Positions 17,428 to 25,577 of a stretch of 64,000 nucleotides of DNA are shown here, piece by piece. The notes beneath the pieces were generated by a model. The model searched no databases and was not told the origin of the DNA. It was given only the letters and a program-made list of their open reading frames with translations. How positions within the stretch are numbered: position 1 is the first letter of the stretch; each line of letters starts with the position of its first letter. Source of the DNA: Lentzea albidocapillata subsp. violacea (GTDB lineage: Bacteria; Actinomycetota; Actinomycetes; Mycobacteriales; Pseudonocardiaceae); contig NZ_FNET01000002.1 of the NCBI RefSeq assembly GCF_900100275.1, positions 372,001 through 436,000 of the forward strand. The letters run 5' to 3'. The position numbers and the translations under genes are program-made.

Positions 17428-19206
17428 CTAACGCGCGGTGACCGTCAGGGTGAACGTGCCGTCGTGCGGCACGGTGAGGATCTGCATCCGGCGGCCGGGA
17501 TAGGTGATCGTGGTCGCCGGACGCAGCCGCGGCTGCAGTTCGCGTGCCCAGTCGAACCGGATCACCGTGCGGCCGCGGGTGAGCGTGAGGCCACGCGAGT
17601 CCAGCGCCACCGTGTCGGAATCCCTTACGACCAAAGGAATCTGCTCGGTGGCCGCGCTGCCGGCCCGCACCGACCGCACGATCCGGTCGCCCACCGCCAC
17701 CTCCGTCACGACCGAACCGGACGGCGTGCGGTAGCGGAACCGGTACGGCTCGCCGCCGAGGAACTCCGCCTCCTGCGGGCCGCGGGAGTCCGGCACCTGA
17801 CCGGGGAAGACCGTGGCCCAGCACGCGTGGTCGTTGTTGTTCATCGACTGCACCAGCGCGCCCGCGACGGGGTGCCACAGGAACGTCAACCCGGTGCGCG
17901 CCAACGACGTCGCCCGGCGCGTGCCGAAGTATCCGCCGACATACCACCGTGGCCGCCGCACGAACAGGAAGTCCTGCCCCTGATCGCTGCGCCGCTCGGT
18001 GAAGTGCGCGCGCCGGTAGGGCAGCCGCGCGATGGCCGCCGTCCTTTCGGCACGGCTCGGGTAGCGCTCGCCGTAGATCGCGTGCGTGAGGATGCGCGGT
18101 GAGGTGTCCGGCTTGACGAGTGCGGGCACCGGCGCCGTCGAGGCCGCCCAGGCCGCGCGCACGGCGGCCAGGTCCTCGCGGCTCGGCACGAACGCGGCCA
18201 GGCCGGGCACCTCCGGCACGAACTGGGCGTTGAGCGCGGTCCGTTCGGGATCGGGCCGCACGTCGGCGTAGAACTTCGAGGACGTGCGGGAGTTCGGGGC
18301 GATGTTGGCGAACCAGCCGGAACCGTCCGGCTCGCGCAGCAGGTTGTAGCCGAGCCAGTCGGTGTACCTCCTGGCCATGGTGACGAGGTTCGGGTCGCCG
18401 GTCTGCCGCCACGCGTCGGCCAGTTCCGGCAGCATGACCTCGAAGTTGTAGTTGGTGTCCGCACCGGACTCCTCGTAGAAGTACCCGGCGGGGCTCTGGC
18501 CCGCCGTCGCCAGCCGCCGGAACGCCTCGGTCAGCCGTTGCCGCAGCACGGCGTCCGGGTCGTGCCTCAGCGCGAGCGCCGCACCGGCGAGGCCGGAGGC
18601 CGTCTGGTTCGCCCAGGTGAGCGGCGACTGCCAGACCGTGCCGTTGGACGGGTCGAGGAACCACGTCATGGCCCGCCGCAGCGCCGCGCTGATCTGGATC
18701 TGCCGCGACCGCAGCACTCCGGCGCGTTTCAGCAAGGCGTTCGTCTTGCTCAGGTAGCCCATGCCGAACCCGGTCGCCGCCAGCGAGTGCTGGTCCGCCG
18801 AGTACTCCGGCCACGAACCGTCGGCGTGCTGCAGCCCGAGGTAATGGCCGAGTCCCGCGTCGAGTGCGGCGAGCACGTTCGCGTTGCCGCGGTACGGGTT
18901 CCACGAGCGGGACTGGGTCGCGAACCAGGCCAGCGTGTAGACGTGTTCCTGGACGCGGGCGTTGTACGGGGCGTTGGGGCTGCGCCACCAGCCACCGCCG
19001 AAGAAGCCGCTCGCGTTCATGTCCGCGACCATCGGCGAGACGAGCATCAGGTACTGCGCGAACCGCTGCTCGTCCGGTGCGAACGAGCGGCGGTCCGGGG
19101 TGACGGGCGGGGGCGCGGGCAAGGCGTGCGCCGGCGCGGGCAGAGCGGCGAGCAGTCCGACGGCCGTCGCACCGGTGATCAGGCTGCGACGGCTGAATGC
19201 GTTCAC
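17428..19206 (-). CDS. Tat-exported (alpha/alpha)-toroid protein, probable polysaccharide lyase or hydrolase
   Basis: 592 aa. The GTG at 19206 has GGAG 5 nt upstream. A twin-arginine signal (SRRSLITGATAVGLLAALPA) means folded export. Residues 45-330 show helical repeats with conserved aromatic and Asp positions (WWRSPNAPYNARVQEHVYTL, GYLSKTNALLKRAG), as in (alpha/alpha)6 lyase and hydrolase barrels. The C-terminal 200 residues are a beta domain (WYVGGYFGTRRATSL, FLWHPVAGALVQSMNNNDHACW) like the beta-sandwich of heparinase II/III-type lyases. The substrate is unknown; position beside a LacI regulator and sugar ABC importer suggests it starts the breakdown of an extracellular polymer. The original leader region was interrupted by a TnpB transposon relic. 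Confidence 0.65.
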   Translation of the reverse strand: MNAFSRRSLITGATAVGLLAALPAPAHALPAPPPVTPDRRSFAPDEQRFAQYLMLVSPMVADMNASGFFGGGWWRSPNAPYNARVQEHVYTLAWFATQSRSWNPYRGNANVLAALDAGLGHYLGLQHADGSWPEYSADQHSLAATGFGMGYLSKTNALLKRAGVLRSRQIQISAALRRAMTWFLDPSNGTVWQSPLTWANQTASGLAGAALALRHDPDAVLRQRLTEAFRRLATAGQSPAGYFYEESGADTNYNFEVMLPELADAWRQTGDPNLVTMARRYTDWLGYNLLREPDGSGWFANIAPNSRTSSKFYADVRPDPERTALNAQFVPEVPGLAAFVPSREDLAAVRAAWAASTAPVPALVKPDTSPRILTHAIYGERYPSRAERTAAIARLPYRRAHFTERRSDQGQDFLFVRRPRWYVGGYFGTRRATSLARTGLTFLWHPVAGALVQSMNNNDHACWATVFPGQVPDSRGPQEAEFLGGEPYRFRYRTPSGSVVTEVAVGDRIVRSVRAGSAATEQIPLVVRDSDTVALDSRGLTLTRGRTVIRFDWARELQPRLRPATTITYPGRRMQILTVPHDGTFTLTVTAR

Positions 19207-19247
19207 CTGAACTCCAATCGGCCGAAGTCTGGTCGTTTGCAGCTGGG

Positions 19248-19661
19248 ATGGTGAACCACCGGATCAGCAAGACCATCGTGGCCGAGGCTGAACGCACCGG
19301 GCGCGGGATCGCCGTCGAGCAACTGACGGGAATCCGCGTGCGGGTACGGCTTCGCAAGCCCCAACGGGCCACCCTGCATTCCTGGGCGTTCGCCCAGCTC
19401 GGTCAGTTCCTGACCTACAAGGCCCAGCGGGCCGGTGTGGTGGTGGTGCAGGTCGATCCGGCCTACACCTCGCAGACCTGCCACGCCTGCGGGCACGTCG
19501 ACAAACGCAACCGCCGCAGTCAGGCGGTGTTCCAGTGTGGCCGGTGTGACTTCGTTGGGCACGCCGACCACAACGCAGCGCTCAACATCGCGGCTCGCGG
19601 TGTTGAGCGCCCGGGCGAAGTCATGCGCCCAGACGCAGCGCCCATCCTGGCAGCCAGCTAG
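19248..19661 (+). pseudogene. tnpB: C-terminal remnant of IS200/IS605-family TnpB
   Basis: The frame encodes only the last 137 residues of a TnpB (full length about 370-400). It keeps the RuvC-II Glu in AVEQLTGIRVR, the zinc ribbon C-x2-C (CHACG) ... C-x2-C (CGRC) and the RuvC-III HADHNAALNIA Asp. The RuvC-I part and N-terminal domain are missing. There is no tnpA. The open frame can be read upstream to 19197, but that part is host sequence. It is a dead nuclease, though the RNA-coding right end is intact. Confidence 0.88.
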
Positions 19662-19736
19662 GACGGCCGAAGCAAGCCTGGAAACCGCCGCTCGCGGCGG
19701 TTGGCAAGCTCGTTCCTTCAGGGACGAGTTCATGAC
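19600..19736 (+). ncRNA. Probable omega RNA / right end of the TnpB element
   Basis: TnpB guide RNA scaffolds overlap the 3' end of tnpB and finish at the element's right end. Here two strong hairpins follow the stop: AACCGCCG (19683-19690) with CGGCGGTT (19695-19702), and CTCGTTCC (19709-19716) with GGGACGAG (19721-19728; one G-T pair). The element end is near TTCATGAC (19729-19736). The guide would be the host sequence starting about 19737, which reads into the LacI promoter region. Confidence 0.5.
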
Positions 19737-19793
19737 GGGCCTACCTCCTTGATGCGGCACCCTCACCCGCCCGAACCCGGCCCGTCAAGATGC

Positions 19794-19864
19794 TAATTCG
19801 AATTATTACAGGGTTGACGGTGGGACGGGTGCTGTCGCAGACTCCGTGCCAATTCGAATTGGCA
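19794..19864 (+). promoter_or_regulatory. LacI-family promoter with two AATTCGAATT operators
   Basis: Operator 1 is TAATTCGAATTA (19794-19805), a perfect palindrome. Operator 2 is TGCCAATTCGAATTGGCA (19847-19864), a perfect 18-bp palindrome ending 7 nt before the lacI-type ATG. Between them lie TTGACG (19814-19819) and CAGACT (19838-19843), spaced 18 bp. Two operators flanking a promoter are the classic layout for repression by looping. The first operator faces the divergent Tat gene and may control that too. Confidence 0.85.
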
Positions 19865-19871
19865 GGTGTTC

Positions 19872-20879
19872 ATGGCGAAGAGGCTCACCCAGCAGGACAT
19901 CGCCCGGATGGCGGGCGTCAGCCAGGCCACGGTGTCGCTGGTGCTCAACAACCGGACCGACAGCGGCGTCCGGATCGCGGAGGAGACGCGGGCGAGGGTG
20001 CTCGAGGTGATCCGCCGGACCGGTTACGTGGCGAACCCGATCGCGCGCCGGTTGCACGACCAGCGCAACCGCATCCTCGGCGTCTTCACCTACGAGGCCG
20101 TCTTCCCGAGCACCCGCGCGGACTTCTACCAGCCGTTCCTCGAGGGCATCGAGGAACAGGCGGAGGAGGCCGGCTGCGACCTGCTGCTGTTCACCAGCGC
20201 CAAGGCGACGAGCGGGAAGCGGCGGATCTTCAGCGACGACAGCAGGATCCGGCTCGCGGACGGCTGTGTGCTGCTCGGTCGTTCGATCGACCGCGACGAC
20301 CTGGCCCAGCTCGTCAAGGAGGCCATCCCGTTCGTCTCGGTCGGACGGCGTGACGACGCGGGCGGCCCCGTGCCGCACGTCGGCGCCGACTACGCCGCCG
20401 CCGTGCGGGACCTGGTGGACCGCGCGGTGGCTCTCGGGCACCGCGAGCTCGCCTACGCAGGCGCCGGAACGGGCGCGGAGTCGTCGGCCGACCGGCTGCG
20501 CGGGTTCAAGCAAGCCGTTGCGGCGCATGGGGTCAAGGGCACGCACGTGCAGTCCGCAGGCCTAGGTCAGCTGCTCGGCGCCGGTGTCACGTGCGTGCTC
20601 GCCGAGGAGCTCTCCGACGGTGCCGCGCTCGTCCTCGCCGCCCGCGAGCGCGGCCTGTCGGTCCCCGGCGACCTGTCCGTGCTGACGCTCGGCGCCGCCA
20701 CCCGGCCCGCACCGGACGACGTCCGGCTCACCGGTTTCCGCATTCCGCGCCGCGAGATGGGCCGGCGGGCGGTGCAGGCGCTGACCGAGGTGCTCGAACA
20801 CGGCACCACCCCGCAGGAGCTGCTGGCCTGCGAGTTCGTCGAAGGCACCACGCTGGGCCACTCCACCGCTCAGCGTTGA
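19872..20879 (+). CDS. LacI/GalR-family transcriptional repressor
   Basis: 335 aa. The N-terminal HTH is RLTQQDIARMAGVSQATVSLVLNNR, with the hinge helix NPIARRLHDQ. A periplasmic-binding-like effector domain follows (residues 65-335). ATG 19872 is preferred over GTG 19866 because the HTH begins right after it. The gene is first in the downstream uptake operon and sits behind its own operators, so autoregulation is expected; the effector is probably the sugar imported by the ABC system. Confidence 0.93.
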   Translation: MAKRLTQQDIARMAGVSQATVSLVLNNRTDSGVRIAEETRARVLEVIRRTGYVANPIARRLHDQRNRILGVFTYEAVFPSTRADFYQPFLEGIEEQAEEAGCDLLLFTSAKATSGKRRIFSDDSRIRLADGCVLLGRSIDRDDLAQLVKEAIPFVSVGRRDDAGGPVPHVGADYAAAVRDLVDRAVALGHRELAYAGAGTGAESSADRLRGFKQAVAAHGVKGTHVQSAGLGQLLGAGVTCVLAEELSDGAALVLAARERGLSVPGDLSVLTLGAATRPAPDDVRLTGFRIPRREMGRRAVQALTEVLEHGTTPQELLACEFVEGTTLGHSTAQR

Positions 20880-20893
20880 TCTGGAGGAATCTG

Positions 20894-22489
20894 TTGCCGC
20901 ACAACACTGACGTCGTCGTAGTAGGCGGCGGGCTGGGCGGGGTCGCCGCGGCCCTCGCCCTGCTGCGCGCCGGCCGCCGAGTCGTGCTCACCGAGGAGTT
21001 CGAGTGGCTCGGCGGGCAGCTCACCAGCCAGGCCGTGCCGCCGGACGAGCACAGCTGGGTCGAGCGCTTCGGCGTCACCGCGTCGTACCGCGCGCTGCGC
21101 GACGGCATCCGCGACCACTACCGCCGCCACTACCCCCTGACGCCGCGGGCACGGGCGTGGCGCGAGCTCAACCCCGGCGCGGGCAACGTGAGCCGGCTCT
21201 GCCACGAGCCCCGCGTCGCCGTCGCCGTGATCGACGAGATGCTGGCCCCTTACCGGGGCAGCGGCAGGCTCACCGTCCTGCAGCCCGCCCGGCCGATCTC
21301 CGCGCGCACCGACGGCGACCGGATCGTGTCGGTCACCGTCGAGCACAACGGCACCGAGGTCGAACTGGCCGCGCCGTACATCCTCGACGCGACCGAGACC
21401 GGCGAGCTGCTCCCGTTGTCCGGCACCGAGTACGTGACGGGCTTCGAGTCCACCCTGGACACCGGCGAGCCCAGCGCGCCCGAGACCGCCCAGCCGGCGA
21501 ACATGCAGGCGATGTCGGTGTGCTTCGCGATCGACCACGTCGACGGCGACCACACCATCGACAGGCCCGAGCGGTACGACTTCTGGCGCGAGTACCAGCC
21601 CGCCTACTGGGGCGACCGGATGCTGTCGTTCCGCTCCCCCGACCCGCGCACGCTGACCACCGCCGAGCGCACGTTCACCCCGAACCCGGACGACGACCCG
21701 CTGTCGGTGCTCTCCGACCAGCGGCTCAGCGCGGGCGACGGCAACCTGTGGACGTTCCGCCGCATCGCCGCGCGCCGCAACTTCACCGAAGGCGCCTACG
21801 ACAGCGACATCTGCCTGGTCAACTGGCCGATGATCGACTACTTCGAGTCGCCGGTGATCGACGTGCCGGACGCGGACAGGCACATCGCGGCGGCCCGAGA
21901 GCTGTCGAAGTCGGTGCTGTACTGGTTGCAGACCGAGGCACCGCGGCAGGACGGCGGCACCGGCTTCCCCGGTCTGCGGCTGCGCGGCGATGTCACCGGC
22001 AGCGCGGACGGCCTGGCCCAGGCGCCCTACATCCGTGAGTCACGGCGGATGCGGACCGAGTACACGATCGTCGAGCAGGACCTCTCGCTCGCCGTGCGCG
22101 GCGACAAGGGCGCCGTGCAGCACGCCGACGCCGTGGGTGTCGGCATGTACCGCATCGACCTGCATCCCTCCACCGGCGGCGACAACTACCTCGACATCGC
22201 CAGCTGCCCGTTCGAGATCCCGCTCGGCGCGCTCATCCCCCAGCGCGTCGAGAACCTGCTCCCGGCGGGCAAGAACATCGGCACCACCCACATCACCAAC
22301 GGTTCCCATCGGCTGCACCCGGTCGAGTGGAACGTCGGAGAGGTCGCGGGCGCGCTCGCGGACTTCTGCCTGGCGCACCGAGTCACCCCTCGCGCGGTGC
22401 GCAACACCCCCGGCCTGCTCGCGGACTTCCAGCACCGGCTGGAACGCGACGGGGTCGAGCTCCGCTGGCCGGACGTGTCCGGTTACTGA
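20894..22489 (+). CDS. FAD-dependent oxidoreductase (FAD_oxidored family)
   Basis: 531 aa. TTG 20894 has GGAGGA 6 nt upstream and lies 14 nt after lacI. The Rossmann FAD motif VVVVGGGLGGVAAALALLRAG is at residues 7-27, and EEFEWLGGQLTSQAV is the second FAD contact block. The C-terminal end carries the conserved LLPAGKNIGTTHITNGSHRLH block of PF12831-type oxidases. The family includes enzymes found in sugar-acid and polysaccharide utilisation loci, but the substrate is unknown. It probably oxidises or dehydrogenates the imported sugar. Confidence 0.85.
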   Translation: MPHNTDVVVVGGGLGGVAAALALLRAGRRVVLTEEFEWLGGQLTSQAVPPDEHSWVERFGVTASYRALRDGIRDHYRRHYPLTPRARAWRELNPGAGNVSRLCHEPRVAVAVIDEMLAPYRGSGRLTVLQPARPISARTDGDRIVSVTVEHNGTEVELAAPYILDATETGELLPLSGTEYVTGFESTLDTGEPSAPETAQPANMQAMSVCFAIDHVDGDHTIDRPERYDFWREYQPAYWGDRMLSFRSPDPRTLTTAERTFTPNPDDDPLSVLSDQRLSAGDGNLWTFRRIAARRNFTEGAYDSDICLVNWPMIDYFESPVIDVPDADRHIAAARELSKSVLYWLQTEAPRQDGGTGFPGLRLRGDVTGSADGLAQAPYIRESRRMRTEYTIVEQDLSLAVRGDKGAVQHADAVGVGMYRIDLHPSTGGDNYLDIASCPFEIPLGALIPQRVENLLPAGKNIGTTHITNGSHRLHPVEWNVGEVAGALADFCLAHRVTPRAVRNTPGLLADFQHRLERDGVELRWPDVSGY

Positions 22490-22503
22490 CACAGGGAGAC
22501 GAC

Positions 22504-23706
22504 GTGACAAAGCTGTCCCGCCTCACCGCTCTGATCGTCGCCGCACTGCTGGCGCTCACCGCCTGCAGCGGTTCGTCCGCGCAGTCCGGCCCCAAGTCGC
22601 TGCGCATGACCGTGTGGACCGCCAACGAGGCGCATCTCAAGCTGCTCAACGAGATCGCGGCCGAGTACAAGGCGTCGCACCCGGACGTCACCGAGATCAA
22701 GTTCGACACGATCCCGGCCGACGGCTACACCACCACGCTCACCACCCAGATCGCCGGCGGCAACGCGCCGGACCTGGCGTGGATCCTCGAGGAGTCCGCG
22801 CCGGACTTCGTGTCCTCCGGCGCGCTCGCGCCCATCAAGGCCAAGGTGGAGAAGGCCGACGAGCTCGTGCCGTCCGCCACGAAGCTGTGGGAGAAGGACG
22901 GCGAGCTCTACGCGTACCCGTTCTCCACCTCGCCGTTCGGGCTGTTCGTCAACACCGACCTGGTGCGGGAACTGCCGAAGACCTGGGAGCAGGCTGTCGC
23001 GGCCTCGGCCGGCAAGAACCTCGTGCTGCCGGACTTCAAGTACCAGAACTGGGCGGTGCTCTCGGCGATCTGGCGCGGCTGGGGCGCGAACGCGTGGAGC
23101 GAGGACGGCAGGACGTGCGGCTTCTCCAGCCAGGAGATGAAGGACGCCATGACGTTCGTCCACAAGGCGATCTTCACGGACAAGGCGATCCCGGGCCCCG
23201 GCACGACCGTGGACTTCTTCGCGGGCAACGCGGCCATGGCCATCAGCCAGATCTCGCGGGCGGGCGCGTTGAAGGACGCCAAGTTCGGCTGGACGCTGCT
23301 GCCGCTGCCGCAGGGCCCGAAAGGTGACTACGCGGTGATCGGCCAGGCCGGTGTCGGCGTGCTGAAGCGGTCGAAGAACGCCGACGCCGCCGCGGACTTC
23401 CTGGGCTTCTTCACCAACGCGGCCAACTCCGCGAAGCTCGCCCAGTTCTTCCCGCCGGTCCGCCAGTCGCTGCTCAACGCGGACACGCTGGCCAAGAGCA
23501 ACCCCTTGCTCAAGCCGGAGCAGCTGCAGTCGGTCGTGATCGACGGCATCAGCAAGGGCGTGACGAAGCCCAGCCACCAGGGCCAGGAGGAGCTGAACCA
23601 GACGATCCGCGCGGCACTCGACCCGTTGTGGCAGCCGGACGCGAACATCGGCCAGGTGCTCGACGGCGTGTGCGAGAAGATCAAGCCGTTGCTGGAGCGC
23701 CAGTGA
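22504..23706 (+). CDS. Extracellular solute-binding lipoprotein of a carbohydrate ABC importer
   Basis: 400 aa, GTG 22504 with AGGGAG upstream. A lipoprotein signal ends LLALTAC, with the lipid-carrying Cys at residue 21. The rest is a class-1 solute-binding fold (family 1, sugar type), including GGNAPDLAWILEESAPDF. It delivers substrate to the two permeases that follow. The ATPase is not encoded here; such importers share an MsiK-type ATPase elsewhere in actinomycete genomes. Confidence 0.93.
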   Translation: MTKLSRLTALIVAALLALTACSGSSAQSGPKSLRMTVWTANEAHLKLLNEIAAEYKASHPDVTEIKFDTIPADGYTTTLTTQIAGGNAPDLAWILEESAPDFVSSGALAPIKAKVEKADELVPSATKLWEKDGELYAYPFSTSPFGLFVNTDLVRELPKTWEQAVAASAGKNLVLPDFKYQNWAVLSAIWRGWGANAWSEDGRTCGFSSQEMKDAMTFVHKAIFTDKAIPGPGTTVDFFAGNAAMAISQISRAGALKDAKFGWTLLPLPQGPKGDYAVIGQAGVGVLKRSKNADAAADFLGFFTNAANSAKLAQFFPPVRQSLLNADTLAKSNPLLKPEQLQSVVIDGISKGVTKPSHQGQEELNQTIRAALDPLWQPDANIGQVLDGVCEKIKPLLERQ

Positions 23707-24590
23707 CGTTCTGGACGTATCGCAGGCGCGACAACCTGGTCGGCTACCTGTTCGTCGCGCCTGCTCTGCTCGGCAGCCTCGCGTTCGTGCTCATCCCGCT
23801 GGGGATGGTCGGCTGGTACAGCCTCAACGAGTGGAACGTGCTCGGCGGGACGTTCGAGTTCATCGGCGGCGAGAACTACAAACAGCTTCTCGCCGACGAG
23901 AAGCTGCGCGACTCGCTCGTCGCCACCGCCTGGTTCGCCGCCGGACTGGTGGTGCTGAACCTGTCCCTGGCGTTGCTGCTCGCGGTGCTGCTCAACCAGA
24001 AACTGCGCGGCACCACGCTGTTCCGCACGCTGTTCTTCTCCCCCGTGCTGGTGTCGCTGGTGGCCTGGACGCTGGTCTGGCAGCTCATGTTGCAGCCGGA
24101 GGGGAGCGTGAACGGGCTGCTCGGCGTCTTCGGCGTCGACGGCCCGAACTGGCTGCGGGGTGAGACCACGGCGATGGTGGCGGTGATCGTCGTGCAGGTG
24201 ATCAAGAACGTCGGGCTGAACATGGTGCTGTTCCTCGCGGCACTGCAAGGGGTTCCGGCGCCGTTGTACGAGGCCGCGAAGATCGACGGCGCGGGCGCGT
24301 GGAGGCGGTTCCGGAGCATCACGATCCCGTTGATCAGCCCGACGATCCTGCTCACGTCGATCATCACGATCGTCGGCTCGCTGCAGGTGTTCGCGCAGAT
24401 CGCGGTGCTCACCCAGGGCGGTCCGGGCACGTCCACGACCGTGTTGATCTACTACCTGTACCAGCAGGCGTTCCAGTTCCACCACTTCGGCTACGGCGCG
24501 ACGATCTCGGTGCTGCTGTTCGTCATCGTGGCCGCTCTGACGTTGCTGCAGTGGCAGATGCGCCGGAAGTGGGTGCTCCATGAATCGTAA
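23703..24590 (+). CDS. ABC carbohydrate importer permease, MalF/UgpA type
   Basis: 295 aa. GTG 23703 overlaps the solute-binding stop by 4 nt (GTGA), so translation is coupled. Six membrane helices; the cytoplasmic EAA loop that docks the ATPase reads LYEAAKIDGAGAWRRFRSI. Confidence 0.92.
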   Translation: MTFWTYRRRDNLVGYLFVAPALLGSLAFVLIPLGMVGWYSLNEWNVLGGTFEFIGGENYKQLLADEKLRDSLVATAWFAAGLVVLNLSLALLLAVLLNQKLRGTTLFRTLFFSPVLVSLVAWTLVWQLMLQPEGSVNGLLGVFGVDGPNWLRGETTAMVAVIVVQVIKNVGLNMVLFLAALQGVPAPLYEAAKIDGAGAWRRFRSITIPLISPTILLTSIITIVGSLQVFAQIAVLTQGGPGTSTTVLIYYLYQQAFQFHHFGYGATISVLLFVIVAALTLLQWQMRRKWVLHES

Positions 24591-25398
24591 GGTCGCCCTC
24601 TACGGGTTGCTGTGCCTGCTGTGCGTGCCGTTCGTGTTCCCGACGTGGTGGATGGTCACCTCGTCGATGAAACCGATCAGCGAGATCTTCTCCGAGTCGC
24701 TGCTGCCGTCGGAGTGGACGTTCTCCACGTACGAGACGGTGTTCAGGATGCAGCCGTTCGGGCAGCAGTACTGGAACAGCCTCTACATCGCGGTGGTCGT
24801 CACCGCCGGCACGATGGCCGTCGCGGCGCTCGCGGGCTACGCGTTCGCACGCATCCGGTTCCCCGGCCAGAACGCGCTGTTCGTGGTGGTGCTGACCGGC
24901 CTGCTCATCCCGAGCGAGGTCACGATCGTCCCGTTGTTCCAGATGTTCCAGTCGCTCGGGATGACGAACACGCACTGGCCGCTGATCATCGTGCCGATCT
25001 TCGGGGCACCGTGCGTGCTGGCGATCTTCATCATGCGCCAGTTCTTCGTCGCGCTGCCGCCGGAGCTGGAGGAGGCCGCCCGCATGGACGGCCTGGGCCG
25101 CGCCGGGATCTTCTACCGGATCGCCCTGCCACTGTCCCGGCCCGCACTGGGCGCGGTCGCGATCTTCACGTTCCTGCACTCGTGGAACCTGTACCTGGAG
25201 CCGATCGTGTACCTGTCCACACCGGACATGTTCACGCTGCCACAGGCACTGACCCAGTTCGTGGACATCTACGGCGGCCCGATGTGGAACGTCCAGCTGG
25301 CCGCGGCGACGATGACGGCCGTGCCGATCCTGGTGGTGTTCGTGGTGGCGCAGCGGCAGTTCATCGAGGGCCTCGCGCACACGGGCGTCAAGGGGTGA
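24580..25398 (+). CDS. ABC carbohydrate importer permease, MalG/UgpE type
   Basis: 272 aa. ATG 24580 overlaps the preceding permease by 11 nt. Six membrane helices and the EAA loop LEEAARMDGLGRAGIFYRIAL. It is the last recognisable gene of the operon. A GTG at 25395 overlaps its stop and opens a frame (VIAPEIAAAVDFSRPPLTAAG), possibly the start of a further, now truncated gene. Confidence 0.92.
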   Translation: MNRKVALYGLLCLLCVPFVFPTWWMVTSSMKPISEIFSESLLPSEWTFSTYETVFRMQPFGQQYWNSLYIAVVVTAGTMAVAALAGYAFARIRFPGQNALFVVVLTGLLIPSEVTIVPLFQMFQSLGMTNTHWPLIIVPIFGAPCVLAIFIMRQFFVALPPELEEAARMDGLGRAGIFYRIALPLSRPALGAVAIFTFLHSWNLYLEPIVYLSTPDMFTLPQALTQFVDIYGGPMWNVQLAAATMTAVPILVVFVVAQRQFIEGLAHTGVKG

Positions 25399-25543
25399 TC
25401 GCCCCGGAGATCGCGGCGGCGGTGGACTTCTCCCGGCCACCGCTGACCGCGGCCGGGATCGCGGCCAGGCGTGCGTCGAACGGTCTCGCCTCCCCGGTCG
25501 TCGCCGGCACGTCCGCGGGCGGCGGGCCCGCGGCGCCGCGCCC

Positions 25544-25566
25544 GAGCCACGCGGATGGCGTGGCTC
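25544..25566. terminator. Perfect 9-bp hairpin between convergent operons
   Basis: GAGCCACGC (25544-25552) pairs with GCGTGGCTC (25558-25566) around GGATG. Transcripts of the ABC operon and of the 2-methylisoborneol operon meet here. The GGCGTGGCTC arm equals the tip of the terminal repeat of the element at 5765-5864. Confidence 0.75.
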
Positions 25567-25577
25567 AGGCGGACGCT

